64,000 bases of DNA from Pseudoflavitalea sp. G-6-1-2 (GCF_012927185.1 NZ_JABBGB010000001.1:930001-994000); one strand, 5' to 3'. Positions 8,741 to 16,737 are shown, counted from the first letter of the stretch. Notes: a model not told the origin generated them from the sequence alone. A program made the numbers and translations.

Positions 8741-8974
8741 CTATTTCTTCAAAATATAAGAGTTGTCAAAATCAATGATCTCAAGAGTAAAGAGAAAAAT
8801 CATTGCTAAGTATAAATTCTTTGGGCTAAACCAATAATCATTCTTGAAGTGTTCGGCAACATCAAAGATGCTGATCTTCTCAACTTTCTTCACCTTCATA
8901 AAGTGCAATAGGCGATATGCAACTATAGGCGGTGAAGTCATCAAATTCTCGTCTTTTAATATGATATTTGACAT
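8741..8974 (-). CDS. ABC-3C system middle component
   Basis: A 77-residue protein with a winged-helix-like pattern (PPIVAYRLLHFMK...ISIFDVAEHFK...SPKNLYLAMIFLFTLEIIDF) matches the small middle components that bridge effector and ATPase in ABC-3C systems. Its ATG shares a base with the upstream stop codon (TAATG) and its stop lies one base before the ATPase start, indicating tight translational coupling. No catalytic residues are expected or seen. Confidence 0.75.
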   Translation of the reverse strand: MSNIILKDENLMTSPPIVAYRLLHFMKVKKVEKISIFDVAEHFKNDYWFSPKNLYLAMIFLFTLEIIDFDNSYILKK

Positions 8975-9939
8975 TACGCTATTATTGCCTTGTTCGGGAA
9001 AACGTTACATTTTATTAGCTGATCTAATAAGAAGAACCTTATTGCACTTCTATCAAAAAGCAGGCCCTTGTCTCGTAAAACAGATTCGTATCGATCTGTA
9101 AGAGCATCAATCGCTAATTTGGGATCATTTTTTTGTTCGGTAAGAACTCGGTCGCTTTCATTTTTTAAATGAAGCCCAAGTCTTCTAATTCTAACCTGCC
9201 CAATATCAGAAATTTTCAATACATCAGTCAAAACTAAACCATACTCAATGTATAGATTTTGATACTCGGATGTTAAATAACTCGCATGGTCTGAAAATCT
9301 ATTATAGACTTTTTTATCTGGGTCAGGTTCTTCAATAAATCCTTGTCCCGCTCCGGGTTGTGCTTCGTCGCTCAAAAAAGATATGAGGGACATGAAGGTT
9401 GTTATTTCTTTAGGAACACTGGGCCCATTTCCAAACTTAATTTCAGCATCTAAAAAGTTTGATATTTTCTCTAGTTTTCCTACGTCCTGAATGTCCTGTA
9501 TTTCTTTTAAAAGGGTGCTGATATCCCAGATATCATTTTGAGTGCATAACTCAAACTTTTGTGGGTCTCCAATTTTGGGGTCTCGATGATTACTTTTAGA
9601 AGCAATATTGAGAATAACCAATCGGTCATACTTTTTGTAAAGCTCCATTTTAATGAAGCCAGTTACAGTCTTTTTAGTTTTTGCGAGAGCAGAAGTTGAT
9701 GTAACCTGAAAGCAAATCTTACTTGTTTCATCACCCAAGTCTATAGCATCAGCATTGGCTTTGCTCATATTTAGGTTTTCTAAGCTATATCCAAACAAAA
9801 GATTTAAAAAATCTCTGAAGAAATTTTCGGAGATGATATTGATATCTGTAAAATTAAGAGGATTAGATATTTCAACTTCCGATTTCAGGTAGCTTAACTT
9901 GCTTATTATGTTGGCAAGTGCAGTTTTTCTTTGAATCAT
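8974..9939 (-). CDS. SMEK-domain ABC-3C effector
   Basis: This 321-residue protein has an N-terminal SMEK domain: MIQRKTALANIISKLSYLKSEVE, then a nuclease-like strand pattern AIDLGDE...ICFQVTS (residues 65-81). A C-terminal ABC-3C-type domain with PDPDKKVYNRF follows. In ABC-3C systems the first gene encodes the effector, with a PD-(D/E)xK-like fold suspected for SMEK; nuclease activity is inference. An ATG at 9987 would add 16 residues, but a TATATTTG promoter box (9976-9983) directly follows it, so the start at 9939 is preferred; it also gives the family's usual N-terminus. Confidence 0.8.
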   Translation of the reverse strand: MIQRKTALANIISKLSYLKSEVEISNPLNFTDINIISENFFRDFLNLLFGYSLENLNMSKANADAIDLGDETSKICFQVTSTSALAKTKKTVTGFIKMELYKKYDRLVILNIASKSNHRDPKIGDPQKFELCTQNDIWDISTLLKEIQDIQDVGKLEKISNFLDAEIKFGNGPSVPKEITTFMSLISFLSDEAQPGAGQGFIEEPDPDKKVYNRFSDHASYLTSEYQNLYIEYGLVLTDVLKISDIGQVRIRRLGLHLKNESDRVLTEQKNDPKLAIDALTDRYESVLRDKGLLFDRSAIRFFLLDQLIKCNVFPNKAIIA

Positions 9940-9975
9940 GGCTGAAGCAATAGGTGGTTTAATGGGCTGTACTAC

Positions 9976-10006
9976 CAAATATAACATTTTAGAAAATATA
10001 CTACAA
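9976..10006 (-). promoter_or_regulatory. promoter of ABC-3C operon
   Basis: On the minus strand, TTG (10004-10006) and TATATTTG (9976-9983) are 20 bases apart, matching the Bacteroidota -33/-7 pattern TTG...TAnnTTTG. It gives a leader of about 30 nt before the ATG at 9939. Confidence 0.6.
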
Positions 10007-10023
10007 TACCCTCGTCGTAGATA

Positions 10024-10043
10024 TGTTGTACCTATGTTGTACC
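10024..10043 (+). repeat. right subterminal repeat, TGTTGTACC x2
   Basis: Identical to 3225-3244 and in the same orientation, just inside attR. With the left copy it forms a second direct repeat within the element ends, probably arm-type sites for integrase or excisionase. Confidence 0.6.
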
Positions 10044-10048
10044 CACAT

Positions 10049-10081
10049 AAAAAAAGCGACTACGTTGTTATCGTAATCGCT
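10049..10081 (-). terminator. tRNA-Phe terminator carried by the element
   Basis: On the minus strand AGCGATTACG pairs with CGTAGTCGCT (one G-U pair) around a 7-base loop and is followed by a run of seven T. It lies 11 bases beyond the tRNA 3' end. The stem repeats that of the native terminator at 3034-3069 while loop and flanks differ, so the element supplies its own terminator for the reconstituted tRNA. Confidence 0.75.
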
Positions 10082-10090
10082 TGATTTTTC

Positions 10091-10135
10091 TGTGGTGCGA
10101 GACGGGATCGAACCGCCGACACAAGGATTTTCAGT
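10091..10135 (+). repeat. attR: 45-bp direct repeat in tRNA-Phe
   Basis: Identical to 3076-3120. Here the repeat forms the 3' part of the complete tRNA-Phe gene, so integration restored a functional tRNA. Confidence 0.92.
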
Positions 10136-10165
10136 CCTTTGCTCTACCGACTGAGCTACCGCACC
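10093..10165 (-). tRNA. tRNA-Phe (GAA)
   Basis: The minus strand folds as a 73-nt cloverleaf: acceptor GGTGCGG/TCGCACC (one G-U), D stem GCTC/GAGC, anticodon stem AAGGA/TCCTT with loop CTGAAAA giving anticodon GAA (10130-10132), and T stem GGCGG/CCGTC-type with TTCGATC loop. The discriminator is A and CCA is not encoded. Nucleotides 31-73 are the integration target of the adjacent element. Confidence 0.97.
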
Positions 10166-10182
10166 ATTATTTCAAAGTCAAC

Positions 10183-10259
10183 TTAGAATCAATCCTCTTT
10201 TCTTTATCACCTGTTGAACTTCCCCAAACGGGTTGCAAAAATAAGGGGATTGATTCTAA
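10183..10259. repeat. 13-bp inverted repeat around tRNA-Phe promoter
   Basis: TTAGAATCAATCC (10183-10195) and its exact reverse complement (10247-10259) flank 51 bases. Between them, on the minus strand, lies TATTTTTG (10236-10243), a TAnnTTTG box about 70 bases upstream of the tRNA and its likely promoter. No clear -33 element was found. Confidence 0.5.
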
Positions 10260-10334
10260 TTTCCTGAAAATTATTAAATTATTTCTCTTCTTTTTTCTGA
10301 TTTGCTGATTGTTCGGCTTCTCTTCTTAATGAGA

Positions 10335-12626
10335 TTACATTCCGTACTGCGCCAGAAACTTGATACGCATGATTTTCAGCTGTTCCCAGGTGAAATTGCC
10401 ATCGGAAAGTTCCTGCTGCGCCAACTGCAATGAAGAGGTCTCACATCCCTTGAAATATTCGAGAATGTCTTCCTGCTCGTATTCATCCAGCATTTCATCG
10501 ATCGCATAATCCAGGTTGAGTTTGGTTCCGCTGGCAGCGATGGTTTCCATCTCTTCGAGCATTTCATCCATTCTCCATCCCTTGTTTTTAGCGATGGTTT
10601 CAAGTGGAATGCGTTTATCGGTCTGCTGAATGATGTATACTTTGTTCTGGCTCTTGTTCACTACGCTCTTCATCACAAAATCGTCCGGACGCTCGATGTT
10701 ATTGTCGGCAACGTACTTCGATACCATTTCAATGAACGGCTTTCCGTAACGGATGGCCTTTCCTTTACTCACACCCGAACATTTCTCCAGTTCCTGCAGG
10801 TTGGTTGGATACAGGGTGGCCATATCCTGCAGGGAGGTTTCGAGGAAGATCACAAACGGAGGAAGGCTTTTCTTCTTAGCTTCTTTCTGACGAAGATCTT
10901 TCAGCATTTCGAAGAGCTTGTCGTCGGTAGCGGCGCCAGTGGCGGCTTCTGTGCTTCCTTCATCATCATCGGCATTCGCCTCTTCGTAGAGGTTGTTGAG
11001 AATGATCGGGAACGATTTCGGTTTCTTGAAGAAGCTTTCTCCTGCTTTGGTGATCTTGAGAACGCCATAGTCTTCGATCTCTTTGCTGAGGAAACCGGCC
11101 AGCAACATCTGGCGGATGAGGCTGCTCCAGTAATGATCGGGTTCGTCTTTACCAATTCCGAATTCGGCGATGCCTTCGTGACGGAACATGGTAATATTAG
11201 GAGTGAGCCTTCCGATGAGGATGTTCACCGTGTAGTCGGTTGCAAAACGTTCATCGAGGGCTTTGATGGCTTTCAGTACTTTCAGTGCATTGTCTTTTGC
11301 TTCCACTTCTTCTTTCGGATGGAGGCAGTTGTCGCACTCTCCGCAGTTTTTGGTAGTGTAATCTTCCCCGAAGTAGCTCATGAGCACTTTCCGGCGGCAG
11401 ACGCCACTTTCTGCGTAGGCAACGGTTTCGTTGATGAGCTGGGCGCCTACTTCGCGTTCGCTGAGCGGCTTATCGCGCATGAGGTGCTCCAGTTTGGCAA
11501 CGTCTTTATGAGAATAGTAGAGAATACATTTTCCTTCGAGACCATCACGGCCGGCGCGACCGGTTTCCTGATAATAGTTCTCGATGCTCTTTGGAATATT
11601 GTAGTGGATCACAAAACGGATATCGGGTTTATCGATACCCATGCCGAAGGCGATGGTGGCAACAATCACCTGCACATCCTCGTTCAGGAACAGATCCTGC
11701 CGTTCGGCGCGCAGCTTGCTGTCGAGACCGGCATGGTAAGCAACAGCTTTGATGCCATTGGCCACCAGCATGTCTGCCAGCTCTTCGGTGGTTTTGCGGT
11801 TGAGTGTATAAATGATACCGCTCTTATCTTTCATCTGCACAATGAAGCGCACGATGCTTTTGAGGGTCTGGTCTTTTTTGATCTTGGGCTGGATCTCGTA
11901 GTAGAGGTTTGGCCTGTTGAAAGAAGATATGAATACATCCGGTTCGCGGAGACCGAGGTTCTGGATGATATCGCTCTTTACTTTCGGAGTGGCAGTAGCC
12001 GTGAGTGCGATAACGGGAATATCAGGATTGATCTGCGTCATCATTTCGCGGAGACGGCGGTATTCCGGGCGGAAATCGTGCCCCCACTCGGAGATACAGT
12101 GTGCTTCGTCCACTGCAAAGAAAGACAATTGCAGACCAGCGAATAATTCGAGGTTCTCTTGTTTGGTGAGCGTTTCAGGAGCAACGTACAGCATTTTGGT
12201 GCGGCCGCTCTGAAGATCTTCCTGAACGGTTCGGATCTCTTTTTTGCTGAGGGTTGAGTTGAGGAAGTGAGCCACATCGTCTTTACTGCTGTAACTTCTT
12301 ACGAGGTCTACCTGATTTTTCATCAGGGCAATCAGCGGGCTTACAATTATGGCAACTCCGGGGCTGATGATGGCCGGAAGCTGATAACACAAACTCTTAC
12401 CACCTCCGGTGGGTTTAATCACAAAAGTATCTTTTCCGCTGAGCAAGCTCTGGATGATGGCTTCCTGATTTCCTTTGAATTTATCGAATCCGAAATGTTC
12501 CTGTAATGCTTCACGGAGAAATGCACCGGTGGGAGTTGCATTAGTGGCAGAGCCGATTGATGAGTTATCGCTCTCGCTTTTTGTTGCTTTTACCGCTTTG
12601 GCGGTTTTTTTGGTCGTTGTTGCCAT
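10335..12626 (-). CDS. recQ: ATP-dependent DNA helicase RecQ
   Basis: This 763-residue protein is a RecQ-family 3'-5' DNA helicase acting in recombination and repair. Motif I is KPTGGGKS (GGGKS at 74-78), motif II DEAH (173-176), and QETGRAGRDG marks motif VI. The four-cysteine zinc-binding site is CRR...NCGECDNC. RQC and HRDC-like regions follow, and a C-terminal helix-rich extension of about 100 residues is present. The N-terminal 30 residues are Lys/Ala/Ser-rich and poorly ordered. The ATG at 12626 (MATTTKK) is preferred over an upstream ATG at 12650, which adds only eight residues. Confidence 0.96.
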   Translation of the reverse strand: MATTTKKTAKAVKATKSESDNSSIGSATNATPTGAFLREALQEHFGFDKFKGNQEAIIQSLLSGKDTFVIKPTGGGKSLCYQLPAIISPGVAIIVSPLIALMKNQVDLVRSYSSKDDVAHFLNSTLSKKEIRTVQEDLQSGRTKMLYVAPETLTKQENLELFAGLQLSFFAVDEAHCISEWGHDFRPEYRRLREMMTQINPDIPVIALTATATPKVKSDIIQNLGLREPDVFISSFNRPNLYYEIQPKIKKDQTLKSIVRFIVQMKDKSGIIYTLNRKTTEELADMLVANGIKAVAYHAGLDSKLRAERQDLFLNEDVQVIVATIAFGMGIDKPDIRFVIHYNIPKSIENYYQETGRAGRDGLEGKCILYYSHKDVAKLEHLMRDKPLSEREVGAQLINETVAYAESGVCRRKVLMSYFGEDYTTKNCGECDNCLHPKEEVEAKDNALKVLKAIKALDERFATDYTVNILIGRLTPNITMFRHEGIAEFGIGKDEPDHYWSSLIRQMLLAGFLSKEIEDYGVLKITKAGESFFKKPKSFPIILNNLYEEANADDDEGSTEAATGAATDDKLFEMLKDLRQKEAKKKSLPPFVIFLETSLQDMATLYPTNLQELEKCSGVSKGKAIRYGKPFIEMVSKYVADNNIERPDDFVMKSVVNKSQNKVYIIQQTDKRIPLETIAKNKGWRMDEMLEEMETIAASGTKLNLDYAIDEMLDEYEQEDILEYFKGCETSSLQLAQQELSDGNFTWEQLKIMRIKFLAQYGM

Positions 12627-12988
12627 GCTCTTAGTATTTCCTTCACACAAAAGTTTCCAACAATACCTGCTACTATCAGTTTATTTTATTGTTGTTCGAA
12701 TATCAGACTGCTGTATAAATATAGAATTAAAGCACCTATTTTCAGGTGTTGAATAGGAAAAGGACCATTCATTCACTATGCTCAACAGCAATAGCTTCCG
12801 GTCTCATGTGGCTGACCCCCGTTAAAGGTCTTAGTTAGTTTAGGCACCGGGCGAAGCCCGTAATGGTGGCTGGTATTAAATAAGGGTTGCGAATTTACTT
12901 CAAATTACTGGTTATGCCATAGATTTAACACTATTGTTTCAACATTTCGACCATTGCTGCATTTAATTAAATTCACACTACATTTTCG
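12627..12988. other. gene-free stretch between divergent recQ and kdsD
   Basis: No convincing ORF, tRNA or repeat is seen. A short hairpin (CGGGC GAA GCCCG near 12847-12859) and AT-rich flanks are the only visible features. It should hold the promoters of two divergent transcripts. Confidence 0.5.
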
Positions 12989-12996
12989 TAGGTTTG
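12989..12996 (+). promoter_or_regulatory. TAnnTTTG box upstream of kdsD
   Basis: TAGGTTTG lies 14 bases before the kdsD start codon and matches the Bacteroidota -7 consensus. A well-spaced -33 TTG is not obvious. The leader would be very short. Confidence 0.45.
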
Positions 12997-13010
12997 CCAC
13001 TAATTGAAAT

Positions 13011-13985
13011 ATGACAGCCGTGTCTTCTATTGATATTAAATCAGTTGCGCTGAAAACCATTCAGCAGGAGGCCAATGCGATCAACGCATTGCAGCCTATG
13101 ATCGACGACCAATTTGAGAAAGCTGTGGAGGCCATCCAGCAGACCAAAGGCCGGCTGGTGATCAGTGGCATTGGCAAATCGGCCATCATTGCCCAGAAAA
13201 TAGTGGCCACCCTCAATTCTACCGGCACTCCAGCTATCTTTTTACATGCCGCAGACGCCATTCATGGCGATCTGGGAATGGTACAACAAGATGATGTTGT
13301 GATGGTTATCAGCAAAAGCGGGGAAAGTCCCGAAATAAAAGTGCTGATTCCTCTCATCAGAAATTTCGGCAATACCCTCATTGGAATGGTAGGGAACATG
13401 GCCTCCTTTCTGGCCAAAAATTCAGATATCACCCTTAATACCACCGTTTCGCAGGAAGCTTGTCCCAATAACCTCGCCCCTACTTCGAGCACCACCGCAC
13501 AGCTGGTAATGGGAGATGCTATCGCCGTTGTACTGATGGAACTCAAAGGCTTCGGGTCCGACGATTTTGCCCGCTTCCATCCGGGAGGCACCCTGGGCAA
13601 GAAGCTGTACCTGCGCGTAGGCGATCTCTACATCCAGAATGAGAAACCGGCAGTGCTCAATACCGCCTCTCTCCGGGAAGTAATTGTGGAGATCTCCCGC
13701 AAAAGACTGGGCGTAACAGCCGTAGTTAATCCGGATCAGCACCTGCTGGGCATCATCACCGACGGAGACCTTCGGAGAATGCTGGAAAAAAGCGTAACAT
13801 TGGACAATGTAACCGCTTCCGAGATCATGACCGTTCACCCTAAAACGATCTCCCCGGATGCACTGGCTGTTGAAGCACTTGATCTGCTCAGACAATACGA
13901 TATCACTCAACTGGCAGTAACCGCCGGAACCCAATATCTTGGTATTATTCATCTGCACGACCTCGTAAGAGAGGGATTGATATAG
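13011..13985 (+). CDS. kdsD: arabinose-5-phosphate isomerase (KpsF/GutQ family)
   Basis: The 324-residue protein converts ribulose-5-phosphate to arabinose-5-phosphate, the first step toward Kdo for lipopolysaccharide. A SIS domain (about residues 30-180) carries GIGKSAIIAQKI, ISKSGESPE, and the family block FHPGGTLGKKL. Two CBS domains fill residues 205-324 (IITDGDLRRML; IIHLHDLVREG). Length and order are standard. It starts a five-gene run with manC, an exonuclease, ridA and an mmcQ-like gene, with gaps of 18, 1, 1 and 9 bases, so they are likely one transcript. Confidence 0.93.
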   Translation: MTAVSSIDIKSVALKTIQQEANAINALQPMIDDQFEKAVEAIQQTKGRLVISGIGKSAIIAQKIVATLNSTGTPAIFLHAADAIHGDLGMVQQDDVVMVISKSGESPEIKVLIPLIRNFGNTLIGMVGNMASFLAKNSDITLNTTVSQEACPNNLAPTSSTTAQLVMGDAIAVVLMELKGFGSDDFARFHPGGTLGKKLYLRVGDLYIQNEKPAVLNTASLREVIVEISRKRLGVTAVVNPDQHLLGIITDGDLRRMLEKSVTLDNVTASEIMTVHPKTISPDALAVEALDLLRQYDITQLAVTAGTQYLGIIHLHDLVREGLI

Positions 13986-14003
13986 AGCGTACAAATTTTC
14001 ACA

Positions 14004-15086
14004 ATGAACAAACACCATTATGTAGTGATCATGGCCGGAGGAATTGGCAGTCGTTTCTGGCCAATGAGCCGGACCAACTACCCAAAGCAGTTCCTGGACA
14101 TTCTCAATACAGGTAAAACACTTATCCAGTCTACATTTGATCGATTTGCAGCCTTCGTTCCCACTGAAAACATTTATGTGGTAACATCAGGTGAATATGT
14201 GAACATCGTGAAAAATCAGCTGCCCGATCTGCCCCTGCAGAACATCCTCGGAGAGCCATCGCGCAAGAACACCGCTCCCTGCGTTGCCTATATTTCTTTC
14301 AAGCTGATGCTGCTCGATCCCAATGCTACCATGATTGTAGCCCCTGCGGATCACCTGATTCTCGACAATATCGCTTTCAATAAAGTTTGCTTCGAAGCGC
14401 TCAGCTTTGTTACCAAACACAATGCACTGATCACACTCGGCATTAAACCAACCTATCCAAATACAGGCTATGGTTACATCCAGTACGAACAGCACGAAGT
14501 GAGCGACAATGTGTACAAAGTGAAAACCTTTACGGAGAAACCCAATCTCGAACTGGCCAGAACTTTCCTTGCCAGCGGAGAATTTCTCTGGAATGCAGGC
14601 ATCTTCGTATGGCAGGCAAAGAATATCGTTGCCGCCTTCGAAAAACACCTGCCCGAAATGTATGAAGTATTCGCTGCTGAAAAAGCGCGTTTCAATACAC
14701 CCGAAGAACACGTGGCATTGCAGGAAATATATCCGCTCTGCACCAATATTTCCATCGATTTCGGCATCATGGAAAAAGCAGACAACGTTTACCTCATCCC
14801 CGCCTCTTTCGGATGGAGCGATCTCGGCACCTGGAACAGCGCCTACGAAAACCTGGGCAAAGACTATTTCGGCAATGCCGTTGCCGGAGATCAGGTGATG
14901 GTGTTCGATACCCACAACTGCATGGTACATACGCAATCGGACAAACTGGTACTGCTGCAGGGAATGGAAGACTTCATTATTGTAGATACTTCAGATGTAC
15001 TGCTCATCTGCAAAAAAGAAAAAGAACAGGAGATCAAAGAATACGTAGCCGAAGTAAAAAGAAACAAGGGCGATAAATATTTATGA
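14004..15086 (+). CDS. manC: mannose-1-phosphate guanylyltransferase
   Basis: This 360-residue enzyme makes GDP-mannose from GTP and mannose-1-phosphate for surface glycans. The pyrophosphorylase signature GGIGSRFWP...PKQF lies at residues 12-30. APADHLI, FTEKP and WNAGIFVW match the nucleotidyltransferase fold, and GWSDLGTW is typical of GMP enzymes. It lacks the C-terminal isomerase domain of bifunctional ManC/AlgA proteins. It follows kdsD by 18 bases, linking two surface-sugar precursors. Confidence 0.93.
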   Translation: MNKHHYVVIMAGGIGSRFWPMSRTNYPKQFLDILNTGKTLIQSTFDRFAAFVPTENIYVVTSGEYVNIVKNQLPDLPLQNILGEPSRKNTAPCVAYISFKLMLLDPNATMIVAPADHLILDNIAFNKVCFEALSFVTKHNALITLGIKPTYPNTGYGYIQYEQHEVSDNVYKVKTFTEKPNLELARTFLASGEFLWNAGIFVWQAKNIVAAFEKHLPEMYEVFAAEKARFNTPEEHVALQEIYPLCTNISIDFGIMEKADNVYLIPASFGWSDLGTWNSAYENLGKDYFGNAVAGDQVMVFDTHNCMVHTQSDKLVLLQGMEDFIIVDTSDVLLICKKEKEQEIKEYVAEVKRNKGDKYL

Positions 15087-15087
15087 T

Positions 15088-15804
15088 ATGATCCCACTTA
15101 ATAACATTCTCTTTCTCGACATAGAAACAGTTTCGCAATATCCCACCTACGATCAGGTACCTGAAGAGTGGAAAGAACTGTGGACGGCCAAAAGCGCCTT
15201 CCTGCTGCGCGGAAAAGAAGATGAAACAGTGGAATCTGTATACAATAAAGCTGCTATCTACGCTGAATTTGGAAAGATCGTCTGCATCAGTTGCGGACTG
15301 GTTCAGGGAAACAGCGAAGGAAAAAAGCTGATACTGAAATCGTTTTACGGGGATGATGAACAACTCATCCTCGTTCGCTTTTGCGAAATGCTCAAACGAT
15401 GGGCTACCGACAGCAATAAATTCCTCTGCGCGCACAACGGTAAAGAGTTCGACTTTCCCTATCTCTGCCGCCGGATGATCATCAATAATATCATCATCCC
15501 TCCCATTCTCAATACCGCCGGAAAAAAACCATGGGAAGTTGCCCATCTCGATACCATGGATCTCTGGAAATTTGGCGATTTTAAAAACTATACTTCCTTA
15601 AATTTGTTAGCTCATACATTAGGTATCCCCACCCCCAAAGATGATATCGACGGCAAAATGGTGGGCGATGTTTACTGGCGCGAAAAAGACATTCACCGTA
15701 TTGTTACCTATTGTCAGAAAGACGTAGTGACTGCTACGCAAGTTTTCCTCAGGTTGCACAATGAGGCACCAATCCTGCCCGACAATATCGAAATCAAGAA
15801 CTGA
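15088..15804 (+). CDS. 3'-5' exonuclease, PolB-exo-like (DEDDy)
   Basis: The 238-residue protein has the three exonuclease motifs of the PolB-related DnaQ superfamily: DIE (Asp11, Glu13), HNGKEFD (Asp122), and YCQKD (Tyr208, Asp212), so it is of the DEDDy subtype (DNA_pol_B_exo2-like). No polymerase domain is attached. It probably degrades or proofreads single-stranded DNA or RNA ends; its partner is unknown. It starts one base after manC stops. Confidence 0.87.
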   Translation: MIPLNNILFLDIETVSQYPTYDQVPEEWKELWTAKSAFLLRGKEDETVESVYNKAAIYAEFGKIVCISCGLVQGNSEGKKLILKSFYGDDEQLILVRFCEMLKRWATDSNKFLCAHNGKEFDFPYLCRRMIINNIIIPPILNTAGKKPWEVAHLDTMDLWKFGDFKNYTSLNLLAHTLGIPTPKDDIDGKMVGDVYWREKDIHRIVTYCQKDVVTATQVFLRLHNEAPILPDNIEIKN

Positions 15805-15805
15805 T

Positions 15806-16192
15806 ATGAATAGAACCAATTATTCTTCGGGAGCCAAATGGGAAGACATTGTTGGCTACAGCCGCGCTGTGCGCGTAGGAAACGTTGTTGAAGTAACCGG
15901 AACCGTTGCCGTAGACGAAAACGGTAAAACCGTTGGTGTGGATAACCCTTACGAACAAACGAAATTTGCCTATCAGAAAATCGAGAAAGTGCTTGCTCAG
16001 GCCGGCGCTTCGCTCAACGATGTGGTAAGATGCAGAATGTTTGTAACCGATATCAGCCAGTGGGAAGCCTATGGCCGCGGACACGCCGAGTTTTTCAAAG
16101 ACATCAAGCCATGCCTGTCGATGATCGGCATCAACGAACTCATCGAACCGGAATACATGGTGGAGATCGAAGTGAGCGCCATCATTCCGTAA
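15806..16192 (+). CDS. RidA/YjgF family protein
   Basis: The 128-residue protein belongs to the RidA (YjgF/YER057c/UK114) family, which hydrolyses reactive enamine/imine intermediates from PLP enzymes. Family blocks are VGNVVEVTGTVAVDENGK, QTKFAYQKIEKVLAQAGASLNDVVRCRMFVTDI and YMVEIEVSAI. The ATG at 15806 begins MNRTNYSSGAKWE, the usual N-terminus; a longer frame from 15761 would overlap the exonuclease. A PLP-dependent aminotransferase lies 600 bases downstream. Confidence 0.9.
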   Translation: MNRTNYSSGAKWEDIVGYSRAVRVGNVVEVTGTVAVDENGKTVGVDNPYEQTKFAYQKIEKVLAQAGASLNDVVRCRMFVTDISQWEAYGRGHAEFFKDIKPCLSMIGINELIEPEYMVEIEVSAIIP

Positions 16193-16201
16193 ATTCGTAG
16201 C

Positions 16202-16555
16202 ATGAATATCGAAACACTGAGAGCATACTGCCTGGCAAAGCCGGCGGTGGAAGAGACCCTGCCCTTTGGTCCGGATACACTGGTATTCAAAGTTGCGGGT
16301 AAAGTGTTCCTGCTCACCGGGCTGGACAGTGATCCGCTCAGCTTCAATGTAAAGTGCAATCCCGATCTCGCAGAAGAGCTCCGGGAGCGATACGAAGCCG
16401 TGAAGCCGGGATATCATATGAACAAGAAGCACTGGAACACCATCACTGTAGACGGAACGGTTTCTTCGAAGCTGATCAAAGAGTGGATCGATCATTCATA
16501 CGACCTGGTAGTGGATAGCCTGCCCGCAAAAGTGAAGGCCGAGCTGAAAAAATAG
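16202..16555 (+). CDS. MmcQ/YjbR family DNA-binding-like protein
   Basis: A 117-residue protein with the CyaY-like fold pattern of the MmcQ/YjbR family: CLAKPAVEETLPFGPDTLVFKVAGKVFLL, then PDLAEELRERY, GYHMNKKHWNTI and IDHSYDLV. Family length is typical. The biochemical role of the family is not established; DNA binding is only suggested. Last gene of the kdsD run. Confidence 0.88.
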   Translation: MNIETLRAYCLAKPAVEETLPFGPDTLVFKVAGKVFLLTGLDSDPLSFNVKCNPDLAEELRERYEAVKPGYHMNKKHWNTITVDGTVSSKLIKEWIDHSYDLVVDSLPAKVKAELKK

Positions 16556-16729
16556 CCAATTACTGCGGTTGCCCGCTAAGAGAACGATTTTCAAAAAATT
16601 TTTTTCCGCCTTCGGCGGAAGCAGCCCATGCTGTGTCACATTTTTGGTGGCTGAACTCCCATGCGCCGCGCATAATTTTTGCAGCAATTATTTATGGAAG
16701 AACACGCAAAACCGCAATCAGGTCTTACG

Positions 16730-16737
16730 TATATTTG
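16730..16737 (+). promoter_or_regulatory. TAnnTTTG box upstream of aminotransferase
   Basis: TATATTTG lies 48 bases before the start codon at 16786 and fits the -7 consensus. No good -33 TTG is at the right distance. Its position argues against the longer frame from 16633 being translated. Confidence 0.45.

Larger units (their letters stand above)
3076..10135. mobile_element. tRNA-Phe integrated element with ABC-3C cargo
   Basis: A roughly 7.06-kb insertion is bounded by a 45-bp direct repeat derived from the tRNA-Phe 3' part. Inside are a tyrosine integrase, an AlpA-like HTH protein, truncated RadC-like and degenerate toprim genes, and a three-gene ABC-3C operon. The interior is visibly richer in A and T than the housekeeping genes to the right. 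A second pair of direct repeats (TGTTGTACC units) lies just inside each end. No conjugation, capsid or replication initiator genes are seen, so it is probably a small integrative or satellite-like element that needs help to move, or one now stranded. Confidence 0.88.

Noticed and set aside
11133-12146. A 337-codon plus-strand frame inside recQ.
   Set aside because: It is antisense to conserved RecQ motifs, has no domain resemblance and reflects codon usage of recQ.
16661-16680. Possible terminator ATGCG-CCG-CGCAT followed by T residues after the mmcQ-like gene.
   Set aside because: The stem is only five pairs, too weak to call with confidence.
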